From Pseudomonas asturiensis (GTDB lineage: Bacteria; Pseudomonadota; Gammaproteobacteria; Pseudomonadales; Pseudomonadaceae): a stretch of DNA of 64,000 nucleotides. Positions 18,188 to 26,279 of the stretch are shown here, piece after piece. Position numbers and translations under genes: made by a program. The stretch lies in assembly GCF_900143095.1 (NCBI RefSeq), contig NZ_FRDA01000010.1, positions 62,001 to 126,000 on the forward strand, read 5' to 3'. The notes beneath the pieces are model-generated. The model saw only the letters and a program-made list of their open reading frames with translations. It ran no database searches and was not told where the DNA came from. The first letter of the stretch is position 1. Each line of letters begins with the position of its first letter.

Positions 18188-18958
18188 CTAAATCACAAGC
18201 TGCGCGCCGCCAGCCTTGATGGCCTCGCGGTAGCTACGCGGGATTTTCTTGTCGCTAACCACGCAATGGAAATCGCTCAAGGCACCGAAGTGTGCAGTGC
18301 GTACGGCGTCGAATTTGGAGTGATCGGCCAGCAGCAGGCTTTGCCGGGCCTGGCGCATCACCTTCTGCTTGACCTCCACCTCGTGGAAGTTGAAGCAGGT
18401 GACACCGCAGTCCAGGCTGACTCCGGCCGCCGAGACAAAGGCCCAGGTCAGGCGCACGCCATCAAGGATGCTGGTTTCGGCATGGCTCTCGAACACCTGG
18501 TTCTTGCGGTGGAATACGCCGCCGCACAGGACGATGCTGCAATTGGGTTTTTGTTGCAGCTTGAGCAGCACGTTGAGTGAGTTGCACACCGCAGTGAACT
18601 CCAGCTCGTCGGGGATGAAATCGACCACGAAGGGGATGGTCGTGCCGCAGTCGAAAAATACCGTGTCGCCGGGCTGGATGAACGTGGCGGCCAGCTTGCC
18701 GATACGGCGCTTCTCCTCGACGTGGCGGGTGTTCTGTTCGCTGACCCGGTAATCCCCCGGTTCAGGATCATCGTGGGCACGGGTGATGTAGCCGCCCAGC
18801 AGACGTAACTGTTCGGGGTGCCGGCTGAGGTCGCGGCGCAAGGTCATTTCGGACACATCGAGCAGCGCCGCCATCTCCCGCAGATGGATGGCTTTCTGAT
18901 CTTGAAGGGCCTGTTGAATCTGTTTGATGCGATCGGTTTTCTTGACGTCCACGGGCAT
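18188..18958 (-). CDS. deoQ: DeoR-family transcriptional repressor (DeoQ-like)
   Basis: 256 aa. An N-terminal DeoR helix-turn-helix (RIKQIQQALQDQKAIHLREM, then LLDVSEMTLRRDLSRHP, residues 10-47) precedes a sugar-phosphate-binding DeoRC domain (VFFDCGTTIPFVVDFIP, LCGGVFHRKNQVF, LLADHSKFD). Members respond to sugar phosphates, here probably deoxyribose-5-phosphate. It is divergent from deoC across 102 bases that contain a 20-bp near-palindrome, and convergent with deoX. It probably represses both deoC and deoKPX and itself. Confidence 0.85.
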   Translation of the reverse strand: MPVDVKKTDRIKQIQQALQDQKAIHLREMAALLDVSEMTLRRDLSRHPEQLRLLGGYITRAHDDPEPGDYRVSEQNTRHVEEKRRIGKLAATFIQPGDTVFFDCGTTIPFVVDFIPDELEFTAVCNSLNVLLKLQQKPNCSIVLCGGVFHRKNQVFESHAETSILDGVRLTWAFVSAAGVSLDCGVTCFNFHEVEVKQKVMRQARQSLLLADHSKFDAVRTAHFGALSDFHCVVSDKKIPRSYREAIKAGGAQLVI

Positions 18959-18975
18959 CCCGGCAATCCGTTGGT

Positions 18976-18995
18976 GGTGTCACTATAGTAACACC
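18976..18995. promoter_or_regulatory. 20-bp near-perfect palindrome between deoQ and deoC
   Basis: GGTGTCACTATAGTAACACC is an inverted repeat with one mismatched pair, 17 bases from the deoQ start and 65 from deoC. It shares TGTTA/TAACA-type half-sites with the palindrome upstream of deoK. Best read as the DeoR-type operator controlling the divergent promoters. Confidence 0.62.
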
Positions 18996-19060
18996 AAGTG
19001 TTAATTTTATAACTTATGGGTATCCGCCCACGTGTTTTTACTGATGACAGGAATCTCTTG

Positions 19061-19741
19061 ATGAATTCGCTCGAACCCGCTGCACTGGCTCAGGCCATCG
19101 ATCACACCTTGTTGGCGGCGGATGCCAGCCGAGAGCAGATTGCCACACTTTGCGCCGAAGCCCGAGAGCACGGCTTCTACTCGGTGTGCGTGAACTCCAG
19201 CCAGGTGCCTTTTGCCGCTCTACGACTGGCCGGGTCTGCCGTGAAGGTCTGTGCCGTGGTGGGCTTTCCGCTGGGTGCCGGGCTGAGCGCCAGCAAGGCG
19301 TCGGAAGCCGCCCTGACGATCGCCGCCGGGGCTCAGGAAATTGACATGGTGCTGAACATCGGCTGGCTCAAGGACGGCCTGCACGATGAAGTACGCGACG
19401 ATATCGCTGCTGTGCTGCAGGCCTGTGGCAAGGTGCCGCTCAAGGTGATCCTGGAAACCTGCCTGCTCAACGAGGCGCAAAAGGTGCGTGCCTGCGAGAT
19501 CTGCCGCGAGCTAGGCGTGGCATTCGTCAAGACCTCCACCGGCTTCAGCCGCAGTGGCGCGACGCTCGAAGATGTGGCGCTGATGCGCCGTGTGGTAGGC
19601 CCTGACATCGGCGTCAAGGCGTCTGGCGGGGTGCGTGACGTGGCCACTGCCAGAGCGATGATCGAAGCTGGCGCAACACGCCTGGGCACCAGTTCAGGGA
19701 TTGCGATCGTGACAGGCGCGGGTGCGGGAGCGGGCTATTGA
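19061..19741 (+). CDS. deoC: Deoxyribose-phosphate aldolase
   Basis: Cleaves 2-deoxyribose-5-phosphate to glyceraldehyde-3-phosphate and acetaldehyde; 226 aa, cytoplasmic. The DeoC fold is evident from IDHTLLAADASREQI, the reactive region EIDMVLNIGWLKDG, KVILETCLLNEAQK and the Schiff-base lysine in AFVKTSTGFSRSGATLEDV; GVKASGGVRD holds the second conserved lysine. The ATG at 19061 has ACAGGAA upstream. It completes the pathway begun by deoK and is divergent from the regulator. Confidence 0.95.
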   Translation: MNSLEPAALAQAIDHTLLAADASREQIATLCAEAREHGFYSVCVNSSQVPFAALRLAGSAVKVCAVVGFPLGAGLSASKASEAALTIAAGAQEIDMVLNIGWLKDGLHDEVRDDIAAVLQACGKVPLKVILETCLLNEAQKVRACEICRELGVAFVKTSTGFSRSGATLEDVALMRRVVGPDIGVKASGGVRDVATARAMIEAGATRLGTSSGIAIVTGAGAGAGY

Positions 19742-19829
19742 GTCGTAACCGCGCCATTAACCCCACATTCAAAGCGCTCAGTTAATCCCCGATGCTGTGC
19801 TTCCGATTCTTTTCTGGAGCCAGCACCTC

Positions 19830-20102
19830 ATGATGCGAGCCGACGCCAAAGTCGAAAAACTCTATCTCTACCCCACACCCGTGGACTTTCGAAAATCCAT
19901 CGACGGCCTCTCTGCGTTGGTCGAGCTGGACATAAAAGTGGCGGTATTCGATCCCGTGCTTTTCGTCTTTCTCAACAAACCCCGCAACCGAGTGAAGATT
20001 TTGTATTGGGAACGCAACGGTTTTCGCCTTTGGCTAAAGCGCCTTGAGCCCAAACGTTTCAAAACCTCGCCCAACGTTAGCGATGAAGCAATCGTGCTGA
20101 GG
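19830..20102 (+). pseudogene. IS66-family TnpB (ORF2) fragment
   Basis: MMRADAKVEKLYLYPTPVDF, RKSIDGLSALVELDIKVAVF and YWERNGFRLWLKRLE are characteristic of the IS66 TnpB accessory protein. Normal homology runs to TSPNVSDEAIVL and then stops abruptly: the remaining residues are the antisense of an integrase gene. About 90 of roughly 115 residues remain, with no tnpA or tnpC and no intact ends, so it is a dead fragment. Confidence 0.85.
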
Positions 20103-20416
20103 GTGGCAACGATGCGCGTCGCGAGCGGATGACATTTGAGCGCTTCCAAACGTTTGATTTCCGAATACGCGCCTTTGTGCTTCGGAGCGATCTCGGAGAT
20201 GTAGCGATCAATGAGTTGATGAAAGGCTGTGCGTTCAGCCTCGACCCGAGAGACAAAGATGCCCCGGTCGATTTCGCTTTCGATCATGCGTGCCCAGGCT
20301 TGGGCATCGGATTTGGTCTCGAAGGTTTTGCGCTGGGCTGGATAGCCCTTACGGCGAATTTGCGCTTCTCACTGTCCCTTACTAACGGCTGGGCCGCGAC
20401 TCCTGATGGTTGCCAT
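20101..20416 (-). pseudogene. Truncated tyrosine recombinase (phage/island integrase) with in-frame stop
   Basis: Minus-strand reading from ATG 20416 gives MATIRSRGPAVSKGQ, a TGA stop at codon 16 (20371-20369, probably a former Trp), then EAQIRRKGYPAQRKTFETKS and DAQAWARMIESEIDRGIFVS, ending at LKCHPLATRIVATL. This is the N-terminal SAM-like/core-binding part of a tyrosine integrase. The catalytic domain is missing; homology ends where the IS66 fragment begins. It lies 114 bases from the 3' end of tRNA-Arg, the usual position of an island integrase. Confidence 0.85.
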
Positions 20417-20505
20417 TTCGACCATTCCCGCCACACTTGAGTGTGGCAAATTTTTGGCAAAAAAGACTTTCAGGACCCGGACAGGTTTCTGGCAGTTGCG
20501 CTTAC

Positions 20506-20522
20506 CCCTTGTAATACAAGGG
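20506..20522. other. Inverted repeat downstream of tRNA-Arg
   Basis: CCCTTGTAATACAAGGG, an 8-bp perfect stem with a one-base centre, lies 8 bases from the tRNA 3' end. It could be part of the tRNA terminator or of the integrase core or arm site. No T-run follows on the tRNA strand. Confidence 0.4.
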
Positions 20523-20530
20523 ATAGAAGA

Positions 20531-20607
20531 TGGTGCACCAGGCGGGATTCGAACCCACGACCCCTGCCTTCGGAGGGCAGTACTCTATCCAGCTGAGCTA
20601 CTGGTGC
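20531..20607 (-). tRNA. tRNA-Arg (anticodon CCG)
   Basis: The minus strand gives a 77-nt cloverleaf: acceptor GCACCAG pairs with CTGGTGC, D-loop AGCTCAGCTGGATAGAGT, anticodon arm CTGCC-CTCCGAA-GGCAG with anticodon CCG (codon CGG, Arg), T-arm GGTTCGAATCC, discriminator A and encoded CCA (20531-20533). The 3' end points towards the integrase remnant, consistent with use as an attachment site. Confidence 0.97.
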
Positions 20608-20949
20608 AACGCGGGCGCCATGATACTCATCTGGTGGGCGGGCGTCCATGCTGGCGAGCGGCTGTTGTCGATTTCGCACGCTTTACTCATCCTCACGGCC
20701 AAACCCGGTAAAACCTTCGACCGCTCCTCGCTACCCCGTTCTTTTTTTCGAACAGCCTATTGTCCTTTACCCCCGCAGTCCCTAGGATTCGTTTGAGATT
20801 TCAAACGCACTTGTCCGGTCTTCGCGCTTTTTTTGCGCCGTGCATCGCTCAGGCCGATGGAATGTTTTTACGGCGATGGCTTCCAAAAGAGGTGCATCGA
20901 TATTCATGTGTTCGCTCCGCCCTTGTGCGGTGCTGTTTAGGAGGCCGAC
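20608..20949. other. Intergenic region between tRNA-Arg and gabD
   Basis: 342 bases with no gene on either strand. It must contain the tRNA promoter (minus strand) and the gabD promoter (plus strand). TAGGAGG just before 20950 is the gabD ribosome-binding site. I see no operator-like palindrome. Confidence 0.6.
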
Positions 20950-22392
20950 ATGCAGCTCAAAGATTCCAAACTGTTCCGCCAGCAAGCCTATATCAACGGC
21001 CAGTGGCTGGATGCGGACGGTGGTCAGTCGATCAAGGTCAATAACCCTGCTACCCAGGAGATTCTCGGGACTGTGCCGAAAATGGGCGCGGCCGAGACGC
21101 GTCGTGCGATTGAAGCGGCAGACAAGGCGCTGCCGGCCTGGCGTGCGTTGACCGCCAAGGAGCGGGGCAACAAGTTGCGTCGCTGGTTCGAGCTGATGAT
21201 CGAGAACCAGGACGACCTGGGTCTGTTGATGACGCTGGAGCAGGGCAAGCCGCTGGCCGAGGCCAAAGGCGAGATTGCTTACGCTGCTTCCTTTATTGAG
21301 TGGTTCGCTGAAGAAGCCAAGCGTGTTTACGGTGACGTGATCCCGGGCCACCAGCCGGACAAGCGTCTGATCGTGCTCAAGCAGCCGATTGGTGTGACCG
21401 CTGCGATTACGCCGTGGAACTTCCCGGCGGCGATGATCACCCGCAAGGCCGGTCCGGCACTGGCGGCCGGTTGCACCATGGTGCTCAAGCCTGCTTCGCA
21501 GACCCCTTACTCTGCTCTGGCGCTGGCTGAACTGGCCGAGCGTGCGGGCATCCCGGCGGGCGTGTTCAGTGTCGTGACGGGCAGCGCGGGCGATATCGGC
21601 AGCGAGCTGACCGGCAACCCGATCGTGCGCAAGCTGTCCTTTACCGGCTCGACCGACATTGGTCGCCAGTTGATGGCCGAGTGCGCCAAGGACATCAAGA
21701 AAGTCTCGCTGGAGCTGGGCGGCAACGCGCCGTTCATCGTGTTCGATGATGCCGACCTGGATAAGGCGGTTGAAGGCGCGATGATCTCCAAGTACCGCAA
21801 CAACGGTCAGACCTGTGTCTGCGCCAACCGCATCTATGTGCAGGACGCGGTGTATGAAGCGTTCGCCGAGAAGCTCAAGGTGGCGGTGGGCAAGCTCAAG
21901 ATCGGTAACGGTCTGGAAGAGGGCATTACCACAGGCCCGCTGATCGACGACAAGGCCGTGGCCAAGGTCAAGGAACACATCGCCGATGCCGTGAGCAAGG
22001 GCGCGACAGTGCTGTCCGGTGGCAACAGCATGGAAGGCTCGTTCTTCGAACCGACTATCCTGATCAACGTGTCGAAAGATGCCGCCGTCGCGAAGGAAGA
22101 GACCTTCGGTCCATTGGCACCGCTGTTCCGCTTCAAAGATGAAGCCGAAGTGATCGCGATGGCCAACGACACCGAGTTCGGTCTGGCGTCGTACTTCTAT
22201 GCTCAGAACATGAGCCGCGTGTTCCGCGTGGCCGAGGCGCTGGAGTACGGCATGGTGGGTATCAACACTGGCCTGATCTCCAACGAACTGGCACCGTTCG
22301 GCGGCATCAAGTCTTCGGGCCTGGGCCGTGAAGGCTCCAAGTACGGCATCGAAGATTATCTGGAAATCAAATACCTCTGCCTGTCGGTCTGA
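20950..22392 (+). CDS. gabD: Succinate-semialdehyde dehydrogenase (NADP+)
   Basis: Oxidises succinate semialdehyde to succinate in GABA catabolism, 480 aa, cytoplasmic. It is an aldehyde dehydrogenase with TPWNFPAAMITRKAGPALAA in the NAD(P) fold, KPASQTPYSAL, catalytic Glu255 (SLELGGNAPF) and nucleophile Cys289 (NNGQTCVCANR). Length and motifs match GabD. The strong Shine-Dalgarno TAGGAGG precedes the ATG by 6 bases. It is followed by gabT after a 189-base gap containing a hairpin. Confidence 0.97.
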   Translation: MQLKDSKLFRQQAYINGQWLDADGGQSIKVNNPATQEILGTVPKMGAAETRRAIEAADKALPAWRALTAKERGNKLRRWFELMIENQDDLGLLMTLEQGKPLAEAKGEIAYAASFIEWFAEEAKRVYGDVIPGHQPDKRLIVLKQPIGVTAAITPWNFPAAMITRKAGPALAAGCTMVLKPASQTPYSALALAELAERAGIPAGVFSVVTGSAGDIGSELTGNPIVRKLSFTGSTDIGRQLMAECAKDIKKVSLELGGNAPFIVFDDADLDKAVEGAMISKYRNNGQTCVCANRIYVQDAVYEAFAEKLKVAVGKLKIGNGLEEGITTGPLIDDKAVAKVKEHIADAVSKGATVLSGGNSMEGSFFEPTILINVSKDAAVAKEETFGPLAPLFRFKDEAEVIAMANDTEFGLASYFYAQNMSRVFRVAEALEYGMVGINTGLISNELAPFGGIKSSGLGREGSKYGIEDYLEIKYLCLSV

Positions 22393-22420
22393 TCCAGACG
22401 GCGTGACCAGAGTTATTGCA

Positions 22421-22457
22421 GCCGATGGCGCGCGAGAGCGACGTGTCATCGGCTTTT
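22421..22457 (+). terminator. Hairpin with short T-run between gabD and gabT
   Basis: GCCGATG (22421-22427) pairs with CATCGGC (22447-22453), followed by TTTT. The 19-base loop and short T-run suggest a weak terminator or attenuator that would lower gabT expression relative to gabD. Confidence 0.5.
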
Positions 22458-22581
22458 GCAGCACCCGAAACTTATTGGTGGCTTGAAGGCTGCAGCAGTC
22501 GATCATCGTATGCTGTTGCAGTCCATCCAGGCCGCTCGATCCTTGAACCACGCCGACCGATGAGCGGCGAATGAGGAATAC

Positions 22582-23862
22582 ATGAGCAAGACAAACGACT
22601 CCCTGATGCAACGCCGCCATGCTGCCGTCCCGCGTGGCGTGGGTCAGATTCACCCGATCTTTGCTGCTTCGGCGAAGAACGCCACCGTTACCGACGTTGA
22701 AGGTCGTGAGTTCATCGACTTTGCGGGCGGTATTGCGGTCCTGAACACCGGTCACTTGCACCCGAAAATCGTGGCTGCGGTGCAGGAACAGCTGACCAAG
22801 CTGACGCACACCTGCTTCCAGGTGCTGGCTTACGAGCCGTACGTCGAGCTGTGCGAGAAGATCAACGCCAAGGTGCCAGGTGATTTCGAGAAGAAAACCC
22901 TGCTGGTCACCACCGGTTCCGAAGCGGTCGAAAACGCCGTCAAGATTGCCCGTGCTGCCACTGGCCGCGCTGGCGTGATCGCGTTCACCGGCGCTTACCA
23001 CGGCCGTACCATGATGACCCTGGGTCTGACTGGCAAGGTCGTGCCGTACTCGGCAGGCATGGGCCTGATGCCCGGCGGTATCTTCCGCGCACTGTACCCG
23101 TGCGAGCTGCACGGCGTGAGCGTTGACGATTCCATCGCCAGCATCGAGCGCATCTTCAAGAACGACGCCGAGCCGAAGGACATCGCCGCCATCATCATCG
23201 AGCCTGTGCAGGGCGAAGGTGGTTTCTACGTGGCGCCGAAGGCCTTCATGCTGCGTCTGCGCGAGCTGTGTGACAAGCACGGCATTCTGTTGATCGCTGA
23301 CGAAGTGCAGACGGGCGCTGGTCGTACCGGTACCTTCTTCGCGATGGAGCAGATGGGCGTTGCGGCCGACCTGACCACCTTCGCCAAGTCCATCGCAGGC
23401 GGTTTCCCGCTGGCGGGCGTATGCGGCAAGGCCGAGTACATGGACGCCATCGCGCCGGGCGGTCTGGGCGGCACCTATGCCGGTAGCCCGGTGGCCTGTG
23501 CGGCGGCGCTGGCCGTGCTGGATATCTTCGAAGAAGAGAACCTGCTGGAGCGCTGCAAGTCGGTCGGCGAGCGTCTGGTCACTGGCTTGAAGGCCATTCA
23601 GGCCAAGCACCCGGTCATCGGCGAAGTCCGTGCGCTGGGCGCGATGATTGCGCTGGAGCTGTTCGAAGACGGCGACTCGCACAAGCCAAACGCTGCGGCA
23701 GTGGCTCAGGTTGTCGCCAAGGCGCGTGACAAGGGTCTTATCCTGCTGTCGTGCGGCACCTACGGCAACGTTCTGCGCGTGCTGGTTCCGCTGACCGCTG
23801 AAGACGAACTGCTGACCAAAGGTCTGGCCATTCTCGAAGAGTGTTTCGCTGAAATCGCCTGA
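22582..23862 (+). CDS. gabT: 4-aminobutyrate aminotransferase
   Basis: Transfers the amino group of GABA to 2-oxoglutarate, giving succinate semialdehyde and glutamate; 426 aa, cytoplasmic, class III PLP aminotransferase. Key features are VTTGSEAVENAVKIARAATG, FTGAYHGRT, IIEPVQGEGGF, Asp240 in LLIADEVQTGAGRTG (contacts the PLP ring nitrogen) and the Schiff-base Lys269 in TTFAKSIAGGFPLAG. GAGGAA precedes the ATG. It feeds gabD, its upstream neighbour. Confidence 0.97.
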   Translation: MSKTNDSLMQRRHAAVPRGVGQIHPIFAASAKNATVTDVEGREFIDFAGGIAVLNTGHLHPKIVAAVQEQLTKLTHTCFQVLAYEPYVELCEKINAKVPGDFEKKTLLVTTGSEAVENAVKIARAATGRAGVIAFTGAYHGRTMMTLGLTGKVVPYSAGMGLMPGGIFRALYPCELHGVSVDDSIASIERIFKNDAEPKDIAAIIIEPVQGEGGFYVAPKAFMLRLRELCDKHGILLIADEVQTGAGRTGTFFAMEQMGVAADLTTFAKSIAGGFPLAGVCGKAEYMDAIAPGGLGGTYAGSPVACAAALAVLDIFEEENLLERCKSVGERLVTGLKAIQAKHPVIGEVRALGAMIALELFEDGDSHKPNAAAVAQVVAKARDKGLILLSCGTYGNVLRVLVPLTAEDELLTKGLAILEECFAEIA

Positions 23863-23910
23863 TTCACTGTGCGGTCTCGGATTGGTTGATTTGTGACCAA
23901 ACAGACAGAA

Positions 23911-23936
23911 AAAGCCCGTTTCGACGGGTTTTTTTT
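23911..23936 (+). terminator. Intrinsic terminator after gabT
   Basis: CCCGT-TTCG-ACGGG, a UUCG tetraloop hairpin (23915-23928), is followed by eight Ts and preceded by A residues. It lies about 50 bases past the gabT stop. Confidence 0.92.
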
Positions 23937-24022
23937 CGTCTGGACGAAGGTATTTCACTGTTTTGGCTATATCCGGGCGAAGGCTTTGGCTAAGGTGAAC
24001 GCATCGATGTCGGAGAGTCCTG

Positions 24023-25405
24023 ATGACTGCTGTAGTTTTGCCCGCGGTACCTCGCGTATTGATTGCTGAGTCTGATCCGTGGGTTCGCGAAACACTCAGC
24101 GATCTGGTGCTGAGTGTGCGTGGTGATGTCGAGCTGGAGATGTGCACCGACGGCAGGCAAGCCATCGAGTGGATGAAAAAACACCTGCCGGATCTGGTCA
24201 TTGCTGCGCGTGAACTGCCCGCTATCGATGGCTTGAGCCTGCTGCGCGGCATTCGTAACCTGCGTCGTCAGCCGCCCATCCCGTTTATTTTGATCAGTAA
24301 CCGCAGTGATGCGGCCAGCGTGCGTGAAGTGCTGCCGCTCGCGCCGACGGCGTATCTGACCAAGCCTCTTGATACCGTGGGCCTGAAGCAGCGTCTGGAA
24401 GGGCTGTTGCTGGGACGGCGTGCGTCTCCCGCAGGCGACATGCCAGCGTTGACGCCAGGCCTGACGTTGATGAAATTTCTCGAAAAGCGCCGCGACGTGG
24501 CCGATGGCGCGCCGCTGTTCGTTGACGTGCCTAACGCGATTCAGTTGAGCCAGGGGCCGACGGGCCTTGATGCAACGCTGCTTGAGCAAGAGCTGCGCAA
24601 CGACCCGCATATTACGGCGGTGCTGATCGCGGCGGCGAACACGGCTGCCCAGCATCTGGGAAAGCCCGTGCAAACCCTGGGCGGGGCGATGGCGGTGCTG
24701 GGCGCGCCGCAAACGGCTGGCATCGCCTCGGGCCTGGCCAAGAAGCGCATGGCGGTATTGACCAGCGATGCGCTGCTGGCCAAGGCCAGTCAGTTCTGGA
24801 CGCTGTCGCAACGCACGGCCGATTACGCCCGGATTCTGGGCGGCATGCTGGAGCTGGATGTCGAGCGCTGCTTCTGTGCAGGCATGCTGCAATCGTTGGG
24901 CGATCTGGCGGTGCTCGGTTGCCTGCAGGAATGGTTGCTGGCGGGCGGCGAGCTGAATGAACAGGCGATCGATCAGGCGCTGGAGCAATATTCGGCGGCC
25001 TTCGGCTCTGCGCTGCGCACCCGCTGGCGTCTGCCGCTGGAGCTGCGCGAACTGATCGCGGCGGTTTATCAATACAACACCGGCATCTACAAGCGCGAGG
25101 TTCTGGCGATGAACCTCGCGGGCCAGATGGCGCAGTTGGGCGAGGAAGACAGCGTCACCCAATTGCTCAAGACCAAGTCGGCCAAGCTGCTGAAACTCAG
25201 CGTCGGGGATTTACAGCGCCTGCGTAAGAAGCTGACGGGGGTGACCGATCCGAGCCTGTTGGCACCCTTGGTGGTGGAGCCTGAAGCCATTGAGGAGGAG
25301 AGCGCCGAGGATGACGGGCCAGACCTCCTGGACTTGACAGCCGAGCCGCCAGCGGCCGAAGAGCCTGAACCTGAGCAAAGCATTGAGGATGTCCCGAAGG
25401 CTTGA
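24023..25405 (+). CDS. HDOD-domain protein with degenerate response-regulator receiver domain
   Basis: 460 aa, probably a signalling protein. Residues 11-125 form a CheY-like receiver domain. The phosphoacceptor position holds Ala62 (PDLVIAARELP, where PDLVILDxxLP is normal), and one acidic-pocket position is Ser17 (ESD). The conserved Lys114 (YLTKP) and a Ser at the switch position remain. Residues about 140-370 resemble an HDOD domain, a catalytically inactive HD relative used as a protein interaction module. The last 50 residues are Glu/Pro/Ala-rich and disordered. GGAGA precedes the ATG. A phosphorylation-independent scaffold is the best guess; no cognate kinase is adjacent. Confidence 0.8.
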   Translation: MTAVVLPAVPRVLIAESDPWVRETLSDLVLSVRGDVELEMCTDGRQAIEWMKKHLPDLVIAARELPAIDGLSLLRGIRNLRRQPPIPFILISNRSDAASVREVLPLAPTAYLTKPLDTVGLKQRLEGLLLGRRASPAGDMPALTPGLTLMKFLEKRRDVADGAPLFVDVPNAIQLSQGPTGLDATLLEQELRNDPHITAVLIAAANTAAQHLGKPVQTLGGAMAVLGAPQTAGIASGLAKKRMAVLTSDALLAKASQFWTLSQRTADYARILGGMLELDVERCFCAGMLQSLGDLAVLGCLQEWLLAGGELNEQAIDQALEQYSAAFGSALRTRWRLPLELRELIAAVYQYNTGIYKREVLAMNLAGQMAQLGEEDSVTQLLKTKSAKLLKLSVGDLQRLRKKLTGVTDPSLLAPLVVEPEAIEEESAEDDGPDLLDLTAEPPAAEEPEPEQSIEDVPKA

Positions 25406-25709
25406 GCTGGATGCCTTTTGATCAGTTCTGACGCTCCGTGCTTGCTGCGATAGACAAGGCTTGCTGGAGAAATGCGAAACCTGGTGGGAGCGAGCTTGCT
25501 CGCGAAAGGGTCAGTACTTTCAGGAGAGACAGTGCGCCTGGATTATCGCCTTCGCGAGCAAGCTCGCTCCCACAGTTGTTGTGCTGGCTGCAATACAGCG
25601 CTATGTCACAGAGGTCTTGTGCCCACACAATCCAGTTCCGGTCTGCCCGCACACCGCTTCAACCGACGCGAAGATTCAGTGATGACCCCGTCAGCATAGG
25701 AACCGTTTG
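25406..25709. repeat. Inverted REP pair in the gap before the HD-domain gene
   Basis: Two REP palindromes in opposite orientation, GTGGGAGCGAGCTTGCTCGC at about 25484-25503 and its complement at about 25551-25573, are separated by about 45 bases, a typical BIME-like doublet of Pseudomonas. The remaining gap holds no gene I can support; the open frames running through the repeats are artefacts. Confidence 0.85.
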
Positions 25710-26276
25710 ATGCCCACCCTCGACCTGCAACATCTCTACAACAAAGCCTGGTTGTTCGCTTCTCAAGCTCACGTCGGGCAGAAGATGACAAGCTCGGATC
25801 TCCCTTACACGACCCACGTGGCGATGGTTGCCAATGAGCTGATCTTCGCCCATCGCGAAGAACCCGTAGGGGCATTCGAGATTGCCCTGCCTGCCGCACT
25901 GTTGCATGACGTCGTTGAAGACACCGATGTAACCACGATCCAGTTGCAAGAGGCTTTTGGCGCGCAGGTCGCATCGACTGTCGCGTGCCTGAGCAAGAAC
26001 CTGATCGTGCCGTTTTCCGAGGAGCGTTATTTTCAGGGCATCGCCGAGCATTCCCGTGAAGCGGCAGCGGTCAAACTGTGCGACCGCATCACCAATCTGC
26101 AGTCAGCGCCTGCCAAATGGACGCACGCCAAACGAGCGTCCTACCTGATCGAGTCTGAGCAGATCCTGAATGCGTTGGGCCATGCGAATGGCTACCTCCG
26201 GCAGCGGCTCAGCGACACCATGGCGCGTTACCAGACCCTGTATGTGGATGGTTTCGAGGATCAGGTCAGGCCTTGA
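25710..26276 (+). CDS. Small HD-domain protein, SpoT/Mesh1-like phosphohydrolase
   Basis: 188 aa, single-domain HD protein. The metal ligands are visible: His in DLPYTTHVAMVA, HD in LPAALLHDVVEDTDVT, and Asp in LCDRITNLQSAP, matching the HD...ED...N/D pattern of the (p)ppGpp hydrolase half of RelA/SpoT. With no synthetase domain it could be a small alarmone hydrolase or another nucleotide pyrophosphohydrolase; substrate unknown. ATAGGAACC precedes ATG 25710. A TTG codon immediately upstream is not needed. Its stop lies 3 bases from the convergent cadR stop. Confidence 0.8.
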   Translation: MPTLDLQHLYNKAWLFASQAHVGQKMTSSDLPYTTHVAMVANELIFAHREEPVGAFEIALPAALLHDVVEDTDVTTIQLQEAFGAQVASTVACLSKNLIVPFSEERYFQGIAEHSREAAAVKLCDRITNLQSAPAKWTHAKRASYLIESEQILNALGHANGYLRQRLSDTMARYQTLYVDGFEDQVRP

Positions 26277-26279
26277 GCC

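Noticed and set aside
14789..22453. The same 7-bp arms (GCCGATG/CATCGGC) occur in hairpins before deoK and between gabD and gabT
   Set aside because: Seven bases recur easily in high-GC DNA and the loops differ in length and sequence; coincidence is more likely than shared regulation.
20782..24252. A 1156-codon open frame on the minus strand opposite gabD and gabT
   Set aside because: It is antisense to two intact enzymes with clear motifs, has a His/Gln/Arg-rich composition typical of high-GC shadow frames, and no ribosome-binding site.
25438..25710. Open frames running through the REP pair before the HD-domain gene
   Set aside because: They translate repeat sequence and change with the frame; similar frames appear at every REP locus in the window.
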